Of a stretch of 64,000 bases of DNA, positions 34,743 to 43,600 are shown piece by piece. Positions within the stretch are counted from its first letter, which is position 1, and the number at the start of each line of letters is the position of its first letter. Both the position numbers and the translations under genes were made by a program. Below the pieces are notes generated by a model. That model was not told where the DNA came from. It did not search any database and saw nothing but the letters and a program-made list of their open reading frames with translations. The stretch comes from G963668605 sp963668605 (GTDB lineage Bacteria; Acidobacteriota; Terriglobia; Bryobacterales; Bryobacteraceae): positions 5,332,001-5,396,000 of the forward strand of contig OY764903.1 in the NCBI GenBank assembly GCA_963668605.1, written 5' to 3'.

Positions 34743-35564
34743 TCAGGCTCTCTCAACGCGCCGCAGTGTGAAGAGCTCCTGGTTGAGGTTGGTGTGTTCG
34801 AGGCGGCGGCGGTCGTCCTTAATGTGGATCAATTTGCCGCTGATGTGATTGGATCGCTCCGAGGCGAGAAACAGCGCAAGTTGAATCTGACGGTCGGGCG
34901 GCACGCCTCCGGTAATGCGGACCTGCTTGGCGTCCTCCATGTCCTTCCAACCCGCGCGCTCGCCGGCTGCGAGGATCTGGTCGGTCATGTGCGTGTAGGT
35001 GCCGCCCGGCGCCATGCAATTCACCTGAATGTTGTACTCGCCGACCTCTTCGGCCAGCGTCTCGACGAAACGCGCGACAGCCGCCTTCGACGTGGCATAC
35101 GCGGAGAAGTTGGGGCGCGGCTTCGAGGCCCCGCCGCCGCCGAGCACGATGATCTTGCCGTTGCGGCTCTCGATCATGTGCGGCAGCACGGCGCGGCAGG
35201 CGTTGACGACGCCGATCAGGTTGGTCTGTATGGTGTCGATCCACTCCTTGGGATCCGTCTCGACTAACGGTCCGATCGGGCCTTGCATGCCGGCGCAGCA
35301 GATCAGCACGCGAACACCGCCGTATTGGACGCGCATGCGGTCGACCGCCGAGGCGACCTGCTCGGCATCCCGCACGTCGGCGCGTATGCGCAGTGCAGTG
35401 CCTCCGGCATGCTCAATCTCGAGCTGGGCCAAGTCCAACTCCGCCTTGGTGCGCGACAACAGACCCACTCGCGCGCCGTGTGCTGCAAATCCGATCGCCA
35501 ACCTCTTGCCGATTCCCCGTCCCGCACCCGTAATCAGAACCGGCGTGTCTTTGATATCGCTCAA
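34743..35564 (-). CDS. Short-chain dehydrogenase/reductase
   Basis: 273 residues of a classical SDR with a Rossmann fold. The cofactor loop is TGAGRGIG (~10-17). The arginine in SRTKAELD suggests NADP preference. CCAGMQGP replaces the NNAG motif; the catalytic Tyr-Lys pair is in SAYATSKAAV. A longer-than-usual C-terminal part ends in RRLEHTNLNQELFTLRR. The substrate cannot be inferred. The TTG at 35564 is preferred because GAGG lies eight bases upstream and it starts the first beta strand; the open frame further upstream overlaps the modA-like gene. It follows that gene by 46 bases. Confidence 0.8.
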   Translation of the reverse strand: MSDIKDTPVLITGAGRGIGKRLAIGFAAHGARVGLLSRTKAELDLAQLEIEHAGGTALRIRADVRDAEQVASAVDRMRVQYGGVRVLICCAGMQGPIGPLVETDPKEWIDTIQTNLIGVVNACRAVLPHMIESRNGKIIVLGGGGASKPRPNFSAYATSKAAVARFVETLAEEVGEYNIQVNCMAPGGTYTHMTDQILAAGERAGWKDMEDAKQVRITGGVPPDRQIQLALFLASERSNHISGKLIHIKDDRRRLEHTNLNQELFTLRRVERA

Positions 35565-35610
35565 AACTTCAACCTCATCTCCAAATCTTGAGTATGGCGC
35601 AATGGGGAGT

Positions 35611-36339
35611 TCAACGGGCGGGTCGGAACAGGCCCAGGCTCTCCAGCAAGGCCACACCTTCGGTGCCCGTCAGCAGATCGAGGAACACCCGTGCCAGCGC
35701 CGGTTGCCGGCTGCCTTCGACAATTCCCGCGGCCTGGCGTATTGGGCTATGCGACTCCTCCGGCAGCAGGACGCCGCCGCGATCGAACACGAGCGTCCAG
35801 GCGACGATGGCCACATCCGCATTTCCGCTCTCGGCGAATTGCAGAGTCTGGCGGATGTTCTCGCCCAGGACGATTCTCGATTCGAGCCGCCGCCACAGGC
35901 CGCCGCGTTCCAGCATTTGTCGCGCGGCCGCTCCATACGGAGCGTGCGCCGGATTCGCGATTGCGATGTGGCGGACTCCGGGTCCGGTCAGAGCGTCAAG
36001 CGTCCTGATTTTTCCCGACTTCGACCAGAGCGCAATGCGCCCGCGCGCGTAGAGCCGCAGCGAATCCGGTTTCAGGTGCCCGGCGTCCGCCAACTTCCTG
36101 GCAAAGTCTTCGTTGGCGCAAAGGAAGACATCGTAAGGTGCGCCGTTCTCGATTTGCCGGGTCAATAGACCGCTGGAGCCGAAAACGAAACGCACGGGCT
36201 GTCCGGTCTTGGACTGATAAGCGCGGCTCAGCGGGGTTTCGAAGCGGACGAGATCGCTGGCGGCGGCGACGAGCAATTCGGCGGCGGGAAGAGGGTGTGC
36301 GAGGGTAGCAGCGGCGAAGAACGCGAAGAAGATTCGCAT
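35611..36339 (-). CDS. modA: ModA-like periplasmic molybdate/anion-binding protein
   Basis: 242 residues: a signal peptide (MRIFFAFFAAATLAHP, cleavage near PAAE) and a type II periplasmic-binding fold. Ligand-site segments typical of ModA are present: AAASDL, VRFVFGSSGLLTRQIENGAPYDVFLCANE, and HIAIANPAHAPYG, followed later by FAESGNADVAIVAW. ModA binds molybdate or tungstate for an ABC importer, but modB and modC are not next to it, so the exact ligand is uncertain. ATG 36339 is chosen from the signal peptide. The start is six bases from the dnaK promoter on the other strand. Confidence 0.82.
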   Translation of the reverse strand: MRIFFAFFAAATLAHPLPAAELLVAAASDLVRFETPLSRAYQSKTGQPVRFVFGSSGLLTRQIENGAPYDVFLCANEDFARKLADAGHLKPDSLRLYARGRIALWSKSGKIRTLDALTGPGVRHIAIANPAHAPYGAAARQMLERGGLWRRLESRIVLGENIRQTLQFAESGNADVAIVAWTLVFDRGGVLLPEESHSPIRQAAGIVEGSRQPALARVFLDLLTGTEGVALLESLGLFRPAR

Positions 36340-36343
36340 ACAA

Positions 36344-36364
36344 CTTGACAATAGCACACTAAAC
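36344..36364 (+). promoter_or_regulatory. HAIR-like HspR operator overlapping the -35 box
   Basis: CTTGACA, seven bases, ACTAAAC. The established HAIR element is CTTGAGT-N7-ACTCAAG; here five of seven match in each half with the right spacing. It overlaps the -35 box and an hspR gene ends the operon, which supports autoregulation. The match is imperfect. Confidence 0.45.
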
Positions 36365-36373
36365 TTTGATAAT
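36345..36373 (+). promoter_or_regulatory. Near-consensus sigma-70 promoter of dnaK
   Basis: The -35 box TTGACA (36345-36350) is perfect. After a 17-base spacer comes GATAAT (36368-36373), one base from TATAAT. Transcription would start near 36380, giving a ~39-base leader. A CTGCC/GGCAG hairpin (36392-36404) abuts the AGGAGG ribosome-binding site. Confidence 0.75.
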
Positions 36374-36418
36374 GGAGATGAGCTAATAGTGCTGCCTGTG
36401 GCAGGAGGACATTGACGA

Positions 36419-38350
36419 ATGGCGAAGAGCAAGATTATCGGAATCGATCTAGGAACGACCAACTCGGTAGTTTCGGTCATGGAAGGCGGCCAGCCGGTCG
36501 TGATCCCGAACCAGGAGGGAGGGCGCACGACGCCGTCCGTGGTCGGCTTCACGAAGAACGGAGAGCGCCTGGTGGGCCAGGTCGCAAAGCGGCAGTCGGT
36601 CACGAACCCTGAAAATACCGTCTATTCCATCAAGCGTTTTATGGGCCGGCGCTTCAACGAAGTGTCCGAAGAGATGAAACTGGTGCCGTATCACGCCGCG
36701 GCCGGCGAGGGTGGCGACGCCCGCATCGACATCAGCGGCAAGAAGTACTCCCCGCCGGAGATCTCGGCGATGATTTTGACGAAGTTGAAGGAAGCGGCCG
36801 AATCCTACTTGGGCGAGAAGGTCACGGAAGCCGTGATTACGGTCCCGGCGTACTTTAACGACGCACAGCGCCAGGCGACCAAGGATGCGGGACGCATCGC
36901 CGGACTGGAGGTCAAGCGCATCATCAATGAACCGACGGCGGCGGCCCTGGCCTACGGCCTCGACAAGCAGAAAAATGAAGTGATCGCGGTGTTCGATTTC
37001 GGCGGCGGCACTTTCGATATTTCGATCCTCGAAGTCGGCGATGGCGTCGTCGAAGTGAAGTCGACCAACGGTGACACGCACCTTGGCGGTGACAACATCG
37101 ACCAGCGCATTATCGACTGGATCATCACGGACTTCAAAAACGAAAACGGCATCGATCTTTCCAAGGATCAGATGGCGCTGCAACGCCTGCGCGAGGCGGC
37201 CGAAAAGGCCAAGATCGAGCTCTCGACGCTGCTCGAAACCGAGATCAATCTGCCGTTCATCACGGCGGATGCGAGCGGTCCGAAGCACCTCGTGATGAAG
37301 TTGACGCGCGCGCGCTTCGAGCAGATGATGGACGATATTCTGCAGCGTGCGATGGGTCCGTGCAAGCAGGCGCTACAGGACGCCGGGCTGACGCCGGTGC
37401 AAATCGACGAAGTCGTGCTGGTGGGCGGATCGACGCGCATCCCGAAGGTAAAGCAGATGGTGCGCGACCTCTTCAACAAGGCTCCGCACGAAGGTGTGAA
37501 TCCCGACGAAGTCGTGGCGATCGGTGCGGCCGTACAGGGTGGCGTGCTCGGCGGCGAGGTGAAGGACGTGCTGCTGCTCGACGTCACGCCGCTTTCGCTC
37601 GGCATCGAGACGCTCGGCGGTGTTTTCACGAAGCTGATCGAACGCAATACGACGATTCCGACGCGCAAGAGCGAAGTCTTCTCGACGGCCTCGGACAACC
37701 AGACTTCGGTCGAGATCAAGGTCTATCAGGGAGAGCGCTCGATGGCCGTTCACAACCGGCTGCTGGGCGTGTTCCAGTTGGCCAATTTGCCGCCGGCTCC
37801 GCGCGGCATTCCGCAGGTGGAGGTGACCTTCGACATCGACGCCAACGGCATCCTGAATGTGACGGCGAAGGACAAGGCGACCAACAACGAGCAGAAGATT
37901 ACCATTACTTCCACCTCCGGCCTGAGCAAGGACGAAGTGGACAAGATGGCCAAGGACGCCGAATCGCACGCCGCCGAAGATCGCAAGCAGCACGACACGA
38001 TCGAAGCGCGCAATCAGGCCGATGCGATGGTCTACAACGTCGATAAGATGCTGAAGGAGCATCGCGACAAGATCGGCGAAGAGGACGCCAAAAACGTCGA
38101 AGCGGCGCTCGAAGAGACCAAGAAGGCGATTGCGAGCGGCTCGATCGAAGAGATCAACGCCTCCAAGGATAAACTGACCCAAGCCAGCCACAAACTGGCC
38201 GAAGCGATGTATCAGAAAGCGGGCGCGCAGAGCGGCCCGGCGCCGGATGCGGGTCCCGCGGGCGATGGCGCCCCAGCGGGCGACGGCAAACCCAAAGACA
38301 ACGTTGTCGACGCCGAGTTTGTTGACGTGGACGACAAGAAAGAGAAGTAA
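36419..38350 (+). CDS. dnaK: Chaperone DnaK (Hsp70)
   Basis: 643 residues. The nucleotide-binding domain (~1-385) starts IIGIDLGTTNSVV, with FDFGGGTFDISILEVG and VLVGGSTRIPKV further along. The substrate-binding domain (~390-540) contains LLDVTPLSLGIETLGGV. The C-terminal lid (~540-600) is followed by a disordered Gly/Pro/Ala tail ending in an acidic VDVDDKKEK, similar to the EEVD-type end of bacterial DnaK. It refolds proteins with DnaJ and GrpE. GGAGG precedes the ATG by about nine bases. It is followed by an 81-base gap with an inverted repeat and then dnaJ; grpE is not present in this window. Confidence 0.97.
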   Translation: MAKSKIIGIDLGTTNSVVSVMEGGQPVVIPNQEGGRTTPSVVGFTKNGERLVGQVAKRQSVTNPENTVYSIKRFMGRRFNEVSEEMKLVPYHAAAGEGGDARIDISGKKYSPPEISAMILTKLKEAAESYLGEKVTEAVITVPAYFNDAQRQATKDAGRIAGLEVKRIINEPTAAALAYGLDKQKNEVIAVFDFGGGTFDISILEVGDGVVEVKSTNGDTHLGGDNIDQRIIDWIITDFKNENGIDLSKDQMALQRLREAAEKAKIELSTLLETEINLPFITADASGPKHLVMKLTRARFEQMMDDILQRAMGPCKQALQDAGLTPVQIDEVVLVGGSTRIPKVKQMVRDLFNKAPHEGVNPDEVVAIGAAVQGGVLGGEVKDVLLLDVTPLSLGIETLGGVFTKLIERNTTIPTRKSEVFSTASDNQTSVEIKVYQGERSMAVHNRLLGVFQLANLPPAPRGIPQVEVTFDIDANGILNVTAKDKATNNEQKITITSTSGLSKDEVDKMAKDAESHAAEDRKQHDTIEARNQADAMVYNVDKMLKEHRDKIGEEDAKNVEAALEETKKAIASGSIEEINASKDKLTQASHKLAEAMYQKAGAQSGPAPDAGPAGDGAPAGDGKPKDNVVDAEFVDVDDKKEK

Positions 38351-38356
38351 TCTGAA

Positions 38357-38420
38357 CGGCCGCGGAGGAACGCGACACGAATACCGCTGATTCGTAGTGC
38401 TGTGCGTTCCTTCGCGGCTG
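38357..38420. repeat. Inverted repeat between dnaK and dnaJ
   Basis: Left arm 38357-38373 and right arm 38404-38420 pair at 15 of 17 positions (core GAGGAACGC with GCGTTCCTT) around a 30-base loop. There is no T-tract, so it looks like an mRNA processing or stability hairpin, or a different repeat family, rather than a terminator. Confidence 0.55.
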
Positions 38421-38431
38421 AGTGAAATTCC

Positions 38432-39634
38432 ATGGCTTCCCAGCAGCAAGACTATTACGCAGCTCTCGGCGTTCCGCGCGGCGCCACGGAGGAAGAGATC
38501 CGGAAAGCCTACCGGAAGCTCGCCCGGAAGTGCCATCCGGACCTCAACCCCGGCGACAAATCGGCCGAGGAGCGCTTCAAGAAGTTGCAGGAGGCCTACG
38601 ACATCCTGGGCGACGCAAAGAAGAAGCAAATGTACGACCAGTACGGCTTCTACTCGGATTCGGGATTTCCAGGCGCGGGTGCGGGCGGCGGTCCCGGTGC
38701 GGATCCGCGGCATCCTGGTATGGGATTCGGCGGCTTCGATTTCACGGATTTCGTCAATCAGGGCGCGCGTGGGGGCCACGCCGGAGCGGGCGCGGGTGCC
38801 GGCGCGGCAGCGGGCGGCGGTTTTGGCAAGTTCGGGGATTTGTTCAGCCAGTTTTTCAAGGGCGGCGAGGCGCAGGCCGCGGCCGAACCGGAAAAGGGCA
38901 CGGATCTCGAGTACGGGCTGAATATCGATTTCTGGCAGTCGATCAAAGGTACGCAAGTGCGGCTGGCCGTCAACCGCCAGGATGCCTGCGGGCACTGCCG
39001 CGGCACGGGCTCGGCGGGCGGAGCGGTGGCGGTCTGCCCGGAATGCAACGGTACGGGGAACGTGAATCAGAAGGCCGGCGCGATGCGTTTCAGCCTGATG
39101 TGCCAGCGCTGCAACGGGTCGGGGCGGCTTAGGAACGTATGTCCGGCCTGCCATGGCGACGGCAGGATCAGCCACAAGGAAAATGTCGAAGTCCGCATTC
39201 CCGCGGGCACACGCACCGGTTCCCGTCTGCGCGTGGCGGGCAAGGGCAACGCCGGGACGCAGGGAGCGCCGGCGGGCGATCTCTACATCACCATCCGCGT
39301 CGATCCCCATCCGTTCTTCGAGCGCGACGGCGACGATATTCACATTCGGATTCCGGTGGCGGTGTGGGAAGCGGCGCTGGGCACGAAGATTGAGGTGCCC
39401 ACAATCGATGGACGCGCGCTGCTCAAGATTCCGCAGGGTACGCAAAACGGCCAGAAGTTCCGCTTGCGCGAAAAGGGTGTGCTCAATTCCCGCAAGGAAC
39501 AGCGCGGCGACCAGATTGTAGAAGTTGTGCTCAGCGCTCCCGCAGCCAATGATGAACGCACGCGCGAAATTCTGCGGGAGTTGGGCGGGTTGCACCCCGA
39601 GGACCCGCGCGCCGATATCTGGGCTAAGGTGTAA
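38432..39634 (+). CDS. dnaJ: Co-chaperone DnaJ (Hsp40)
   Basis: 400 residues with the full DnaJ layout. The J domain (~5-70) has HPD in ARKCHPDLNPG. The Gly-rich region (~80-150) is unusually long and alanine-rich. A zinc-binding region (~185-250) has four CxxCxGxG units: CGHCRGTG, CPECNGTG, CQRCNGSG and CPACHGDG. Two C-terminal substrate-binding domains follow. It stimulates DnaK ATPase and delivers clients. The ATG at 38432 begins the J domain. The hspR gene starts three bases after the stop. Confidence 0.95.
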   Translation: MASQQQDYYAALGVPRGATEEEIRKAYRKLARKCHPDLNPGDKSAEERFKKLQEAYDILGDAKKKQMYDQYGFYSDSGFPGAGAGGGPGADPRHPGMGFGGFDFTDFVNQGARGGHAGAGAGAGAAAGGGFGKFGDLFSQFFKGGEAQAAAEPEKGTDLEYGLNIDFWQSIKGTQVRLAVNRQDACGHCRGTGSAGGAVAVCPECNGTGNVNQKAGAMRFSLMCQRCNGSGRLRNVCPACHGDGRISHKENVEVRIPAGTRTGSRLRVAGKGNAGTQGAPAGDLYITIRVDPHPFFERDGDDIHIRIPVAVWEAALGTKIEVPTIDGRALLKIPQGTQNGQKFRLREKGVLNSRKEQRGDQIVEVVLSAPAANDERTREILRELGGLHPEDPRADIWAKV

Positions 39635-39637
39635 TAG

Positions 39638-40027
<390 letters not shown>

Positions 40028-40171
40028 CACCGCTCGGAACGATTTCCAGAGCACGCCATACCCTTCAGCTATTGCTTTCCGGCACGATCCCGAACTTCGA
40101 GATCCGTTCGCAACAACATGCCGGCAAGCGACCGCTATCCACTACTGCCCCAAACATAACGACCCACCCCC

Positions 40172-40200
40172 TAACGGTGCGGCGATAGCGACCGGAGGCG
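40172..40200 (+). repeat. Dispersed intergenic repeat, single copy D
   Basis: TAACGGTGCGGCGATAGC then GACCGGAGGCG. The middle is shorter than in the other copies, and no clear inverted partner is present. Confidence 0.6.
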
Positions 40201-40526
40201 ATCACACTTACTGTCGGGCATATTGTTGCCCAGTTTTTATACTGAAAGCACTGTTTTCGAAAAAATGCACTGAGATTGTTCGTCGTAGACGTGCATAAAG
40301 AATTAAACAAGCCTATACTCCTTTAAGAGAGCCGCAACCTCTCCACGGAAATCCCAGCAGTCTAGTGGGACGATCCTTTGGAGGTGAGTGTGGCTTAGAC
40401 GGTTACTTAGTTCTTCCAAAGCTCTAACGTACACTACTGGCGGCGCAGGAACCCTGGGTGCTGAGGTTGCCAGCAAACGCCCCACCACCATGCGATGCAC
40501 GCGGTGTGCTACGACGCCAGCCCAGC
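40201..40526. other. Gene-poor, comparatively AT-rich interval
   Basis: No convincing gene. Base composition is lower in GC than in neighbouring genes. A minus-strand frame ending at 40303 (segment RALEELSNRLSHTHLQ) may be a gene fragment, but I could not assign it. The interval could be eroded foreign DNA. Confidence 0.35.
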
Positions 40527-40646
40527 CGCATGGCAGTCAACGTGAACCTACCGGCGGAAGCGCTAGCGAGCGACACGGGCATGGCAACACTTTCATTTCA
40601 GGCAGGCGAAGCAAACGCCCAACCGGGCTTATTAAAAAGAATGAAG
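40527..40646 (+). pseudogene. Remnant of a TIGR03437-type C-terminus
   Basis: The frame reads RMAVNVNLPAEALASDTG, then MATLSFQAGEANAQPGLLKR. It matches the last 40 residues of the NHL protein that ends at 45228 (LAVNVKLSPEVLSADT, EANAQPGLLVR), including near-identical DNA around the AACGCCCAACCGGGCTT stretch. The rest of that gene copy is missing, so this is the tail of a lost paralogue, or a small duplication, lying directly upstream of the intact gene. Confidence 0.7.
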
Positions 40647-40677
40647 CAAGCACGGCGCTTACTTTATGGATATCTAG

Positions 40678-43600
40678 ATGGATAAAAAAATCAAACAGAC
40701 GATACTTGTCGCGTTGGGCAGTGTTCTATTCGCACTGGCGCCGGCGCGGTGCCAACCAGCGGGATACATCATAGGAACCGTAGCTGGAGGCGGATTGCTG
40801 CAAACTCCGCTTCCGGCCGTGAGTGCTTCACTCCAGTCCCCGTCAGCGGTAACCTCGGACGCGAGTGGCACCGTATTTTTCACTTCAGATCACTGTGTGT
40901 ACAAGAGAGATACCACGGGTCTGCTCACTCGAGTGGCTGGCAGTTCGTCGTTTCCCGGGTACTCCGGCGACGGGGGGCCAGCAATCAACGCTCGATTCAA
41001 CAGACCCGCGGGCCTAGCGTTGGATAGCCTCGGCAACCTCTTCATCGCGGACACCGACAATCAGCGCATTCGCAAGGTAGCGGCGACGACGGGCATCGTG
41101 ACGACCGTGGCAGGGAATGGAATTTCTGGCCATGGAGGCGATGGTGGCCCTGCCATCTATGGGTCGTTCGCAAACCCTTCCGGGATCGCGCTCGATGACT
41201 CCGGCAACCTCTATATTGCCGATGACTACAATAGCCGCATTCGCAAAGTCCAGGCTGCAACCGGCATCCTGTCAACCGTGGCCGGAAGTGGTTTCAACTC
41301 ATTCGCGGGAGATGGCGGGGCGGCGGTGAACGCTTCCCTCAACTGTCCCACTGGCGTGGCCCTGGATAGTTCCGCCAACCTCTACATCGCGGATCGCTGC
41401 AACAACCGGATCCGCAAAGTGGCCGCTGCAACGGGCATTATCACGACGTTTGCGGGGAGCAGCTCTGCCACTTCTTTGGGCGATGGCGGCCCGGCGACCG
41501 AAGCCCAGATAAGCACTCCGAGAGCGGTAGTGGTGGATGCTTCCGGCAACTTGTTAATTGCGGACTCCGCCCACCATCGCATTCGCAAGGTGTCGGCTGC
41601 GACCGGCATCATCTCGACGGTGGCCGGGAACGGAGGGTGGGGTACGTCAGGCGACGGGGGACCGGCCATAGGCGCACAACTCCAATACCCACTGGCTATT
41701 GCACTATCTGGAGCGGGAAACCTGTATATCGCGGACAGCCACCGAATCCGACAGGTGTCGGCGGCGGAAGGCAGCATTGCGACGGTGGCCGGAAATGGAA
41801 CTGCTATGTATTCGGGTGACGGTGATCCTGCAGCCAACGCACAAATTGGTCAGTCCAACGACGTGGCCCTGGACGGCGACGGAAACCTATATATCGCAAA
41901 CACCGTGAACTATTTGATCCGGAAAGTGATTGCGGCGACTGGCGTGATTTCGACGATTGCAGGAAACGGCACGGAAGGGTTCTCGGGCGACGGCTTCCCA
42001 GCCGTCGGTGCCCAATTCAGCCGTCTTAGCGGTCTTGCGGCTGATGGCCCTGGAAACCTCTACATCACAGACTCCGGCAATCAGCGCATCCGCAAGATAG
42101 CAGCGGCGACTGGTATGATCACGACGGTGGCAGGGACTGGAGTCGCTGGGTTTTCGGGCGACGGAGGACTTGCGATCAATGCAGCACTCAACGCGCCCGC
42201 TGGTCTGGCTGTGGATGGTTCCGGCAATCTCTACATCGCGGATACGCACAACCACCGCATCCGACGGGTGTCGGCTGCGACAGGCATTATCACGACAGTC
42301 GCTGGGAGTGGCGTCAGCGGCAACTCGGGAGATGGTGGCCCGGCAACCGTAGCCCAAATCAACTCGCCGAATAGTGTCGCGGCGGATGGTTTCGGCAACT
42401 TGTACATCACGGACGGATACAGTTCACGGGTTCGCAAAGTGTCGGCTGCGACCGGCGCCATCGTGACTGTGGCGGGCATAGGTGCCCCGGGCTATTCAGG
42501 CGATGACGGCCCGGCCACAAACGTCAAGCTGGGACAGCGTCTCTATGTAGCCGTCGACAAATTCGGCGACCTCCTCATTGCGGATTCCGAAAACACTCGC
42601 ATTCGCAAGGTGTCTGCGGCGGCCGGTACCATCGCAACCGTGGCCGGGAATGGCGGTTGGGGGTTTTCGGGAGATGGCGGGCCCGCCACAAGCGCGAAAC
42701 TCAACTACCCCTGCGGCATAGCGGTTGATAGCTCCGGCGGCTTCTATTTCGCGGACTCCGGCAATAGCGCTGTTCGTTTCTTGACGCCGGGTGCGCGACG
42801 CGCCTTGCTGAGCGTGAACAAGACGCACATTGGCAATTTTGCGGCTGGGCAGACTGGCGCGAGTTACTCGCTGTCCGTCAGCAATAGCGCCTCCGCCGGA
42901 GTTGCAAACGGAACTGTGACGGTGAGTGAGATCGTACCGGTCGGGCTGACGCTTAAATCAATGTACGGTGTCGACTGGAACTGCCCGCCTAGCGGCAGCA
43001 CCTGCACGCGCAGTGATTTGCTTTCTCCTGGTTCCTCCTATCCGCCGATCACCGTTCTGGTGAATGTGGCAGCGAGTGCGCCTTCGCAGATCACGAACCA
43101 GGTAAGCTTGGTAGGCGGCGGTTCCGTTTGGGCCAGCGCCAGCGAGACTACGAACGTTCTCTCATCGGATTTGCCTCCGACGGTTCCAATCACTCTGAGC
43201 ACATCCCCAGCCGGACAGAACCTTATTGTCGACGGCACGATCATGGCGCCACAGACGTTCAACTGGACCGTAGGTTCTGAGCACAGCGTGTCCGCACCTG
43301 CTTCGCAGGCTGGCTCCGGCACTCGCTACTTTCTTGCAAATTGGAGCGACGGCGGAGCGCAGTCGCACACGATTACTGTGCCGGCAACCGCCACAACCTA
43401 CACAGCCAATTTCACGACTCAATACCTGTTGACAGCGAATGTGAATCCTGGCGGCGTCGGATTCCTCAATGCGTTCCCCACTTCGGGAGACGGCTATTAC
43501 AACTCCGGCACCATCGTACAACTGACGGCTACTCCCGCCAACGGCTTCTCGTTCTCGTACTTCACCGGCGGTCTGTCCGGTTCTACCAATCCACAAAATG

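Noticed and set aside
40990..42790. Regularly spaced direct repeats resembling a CRISPR array or satellite
   Set aside because: Period is ~171 bases, units are diverged and in frame, and they encode NHL repeats, so this is protein repetition.
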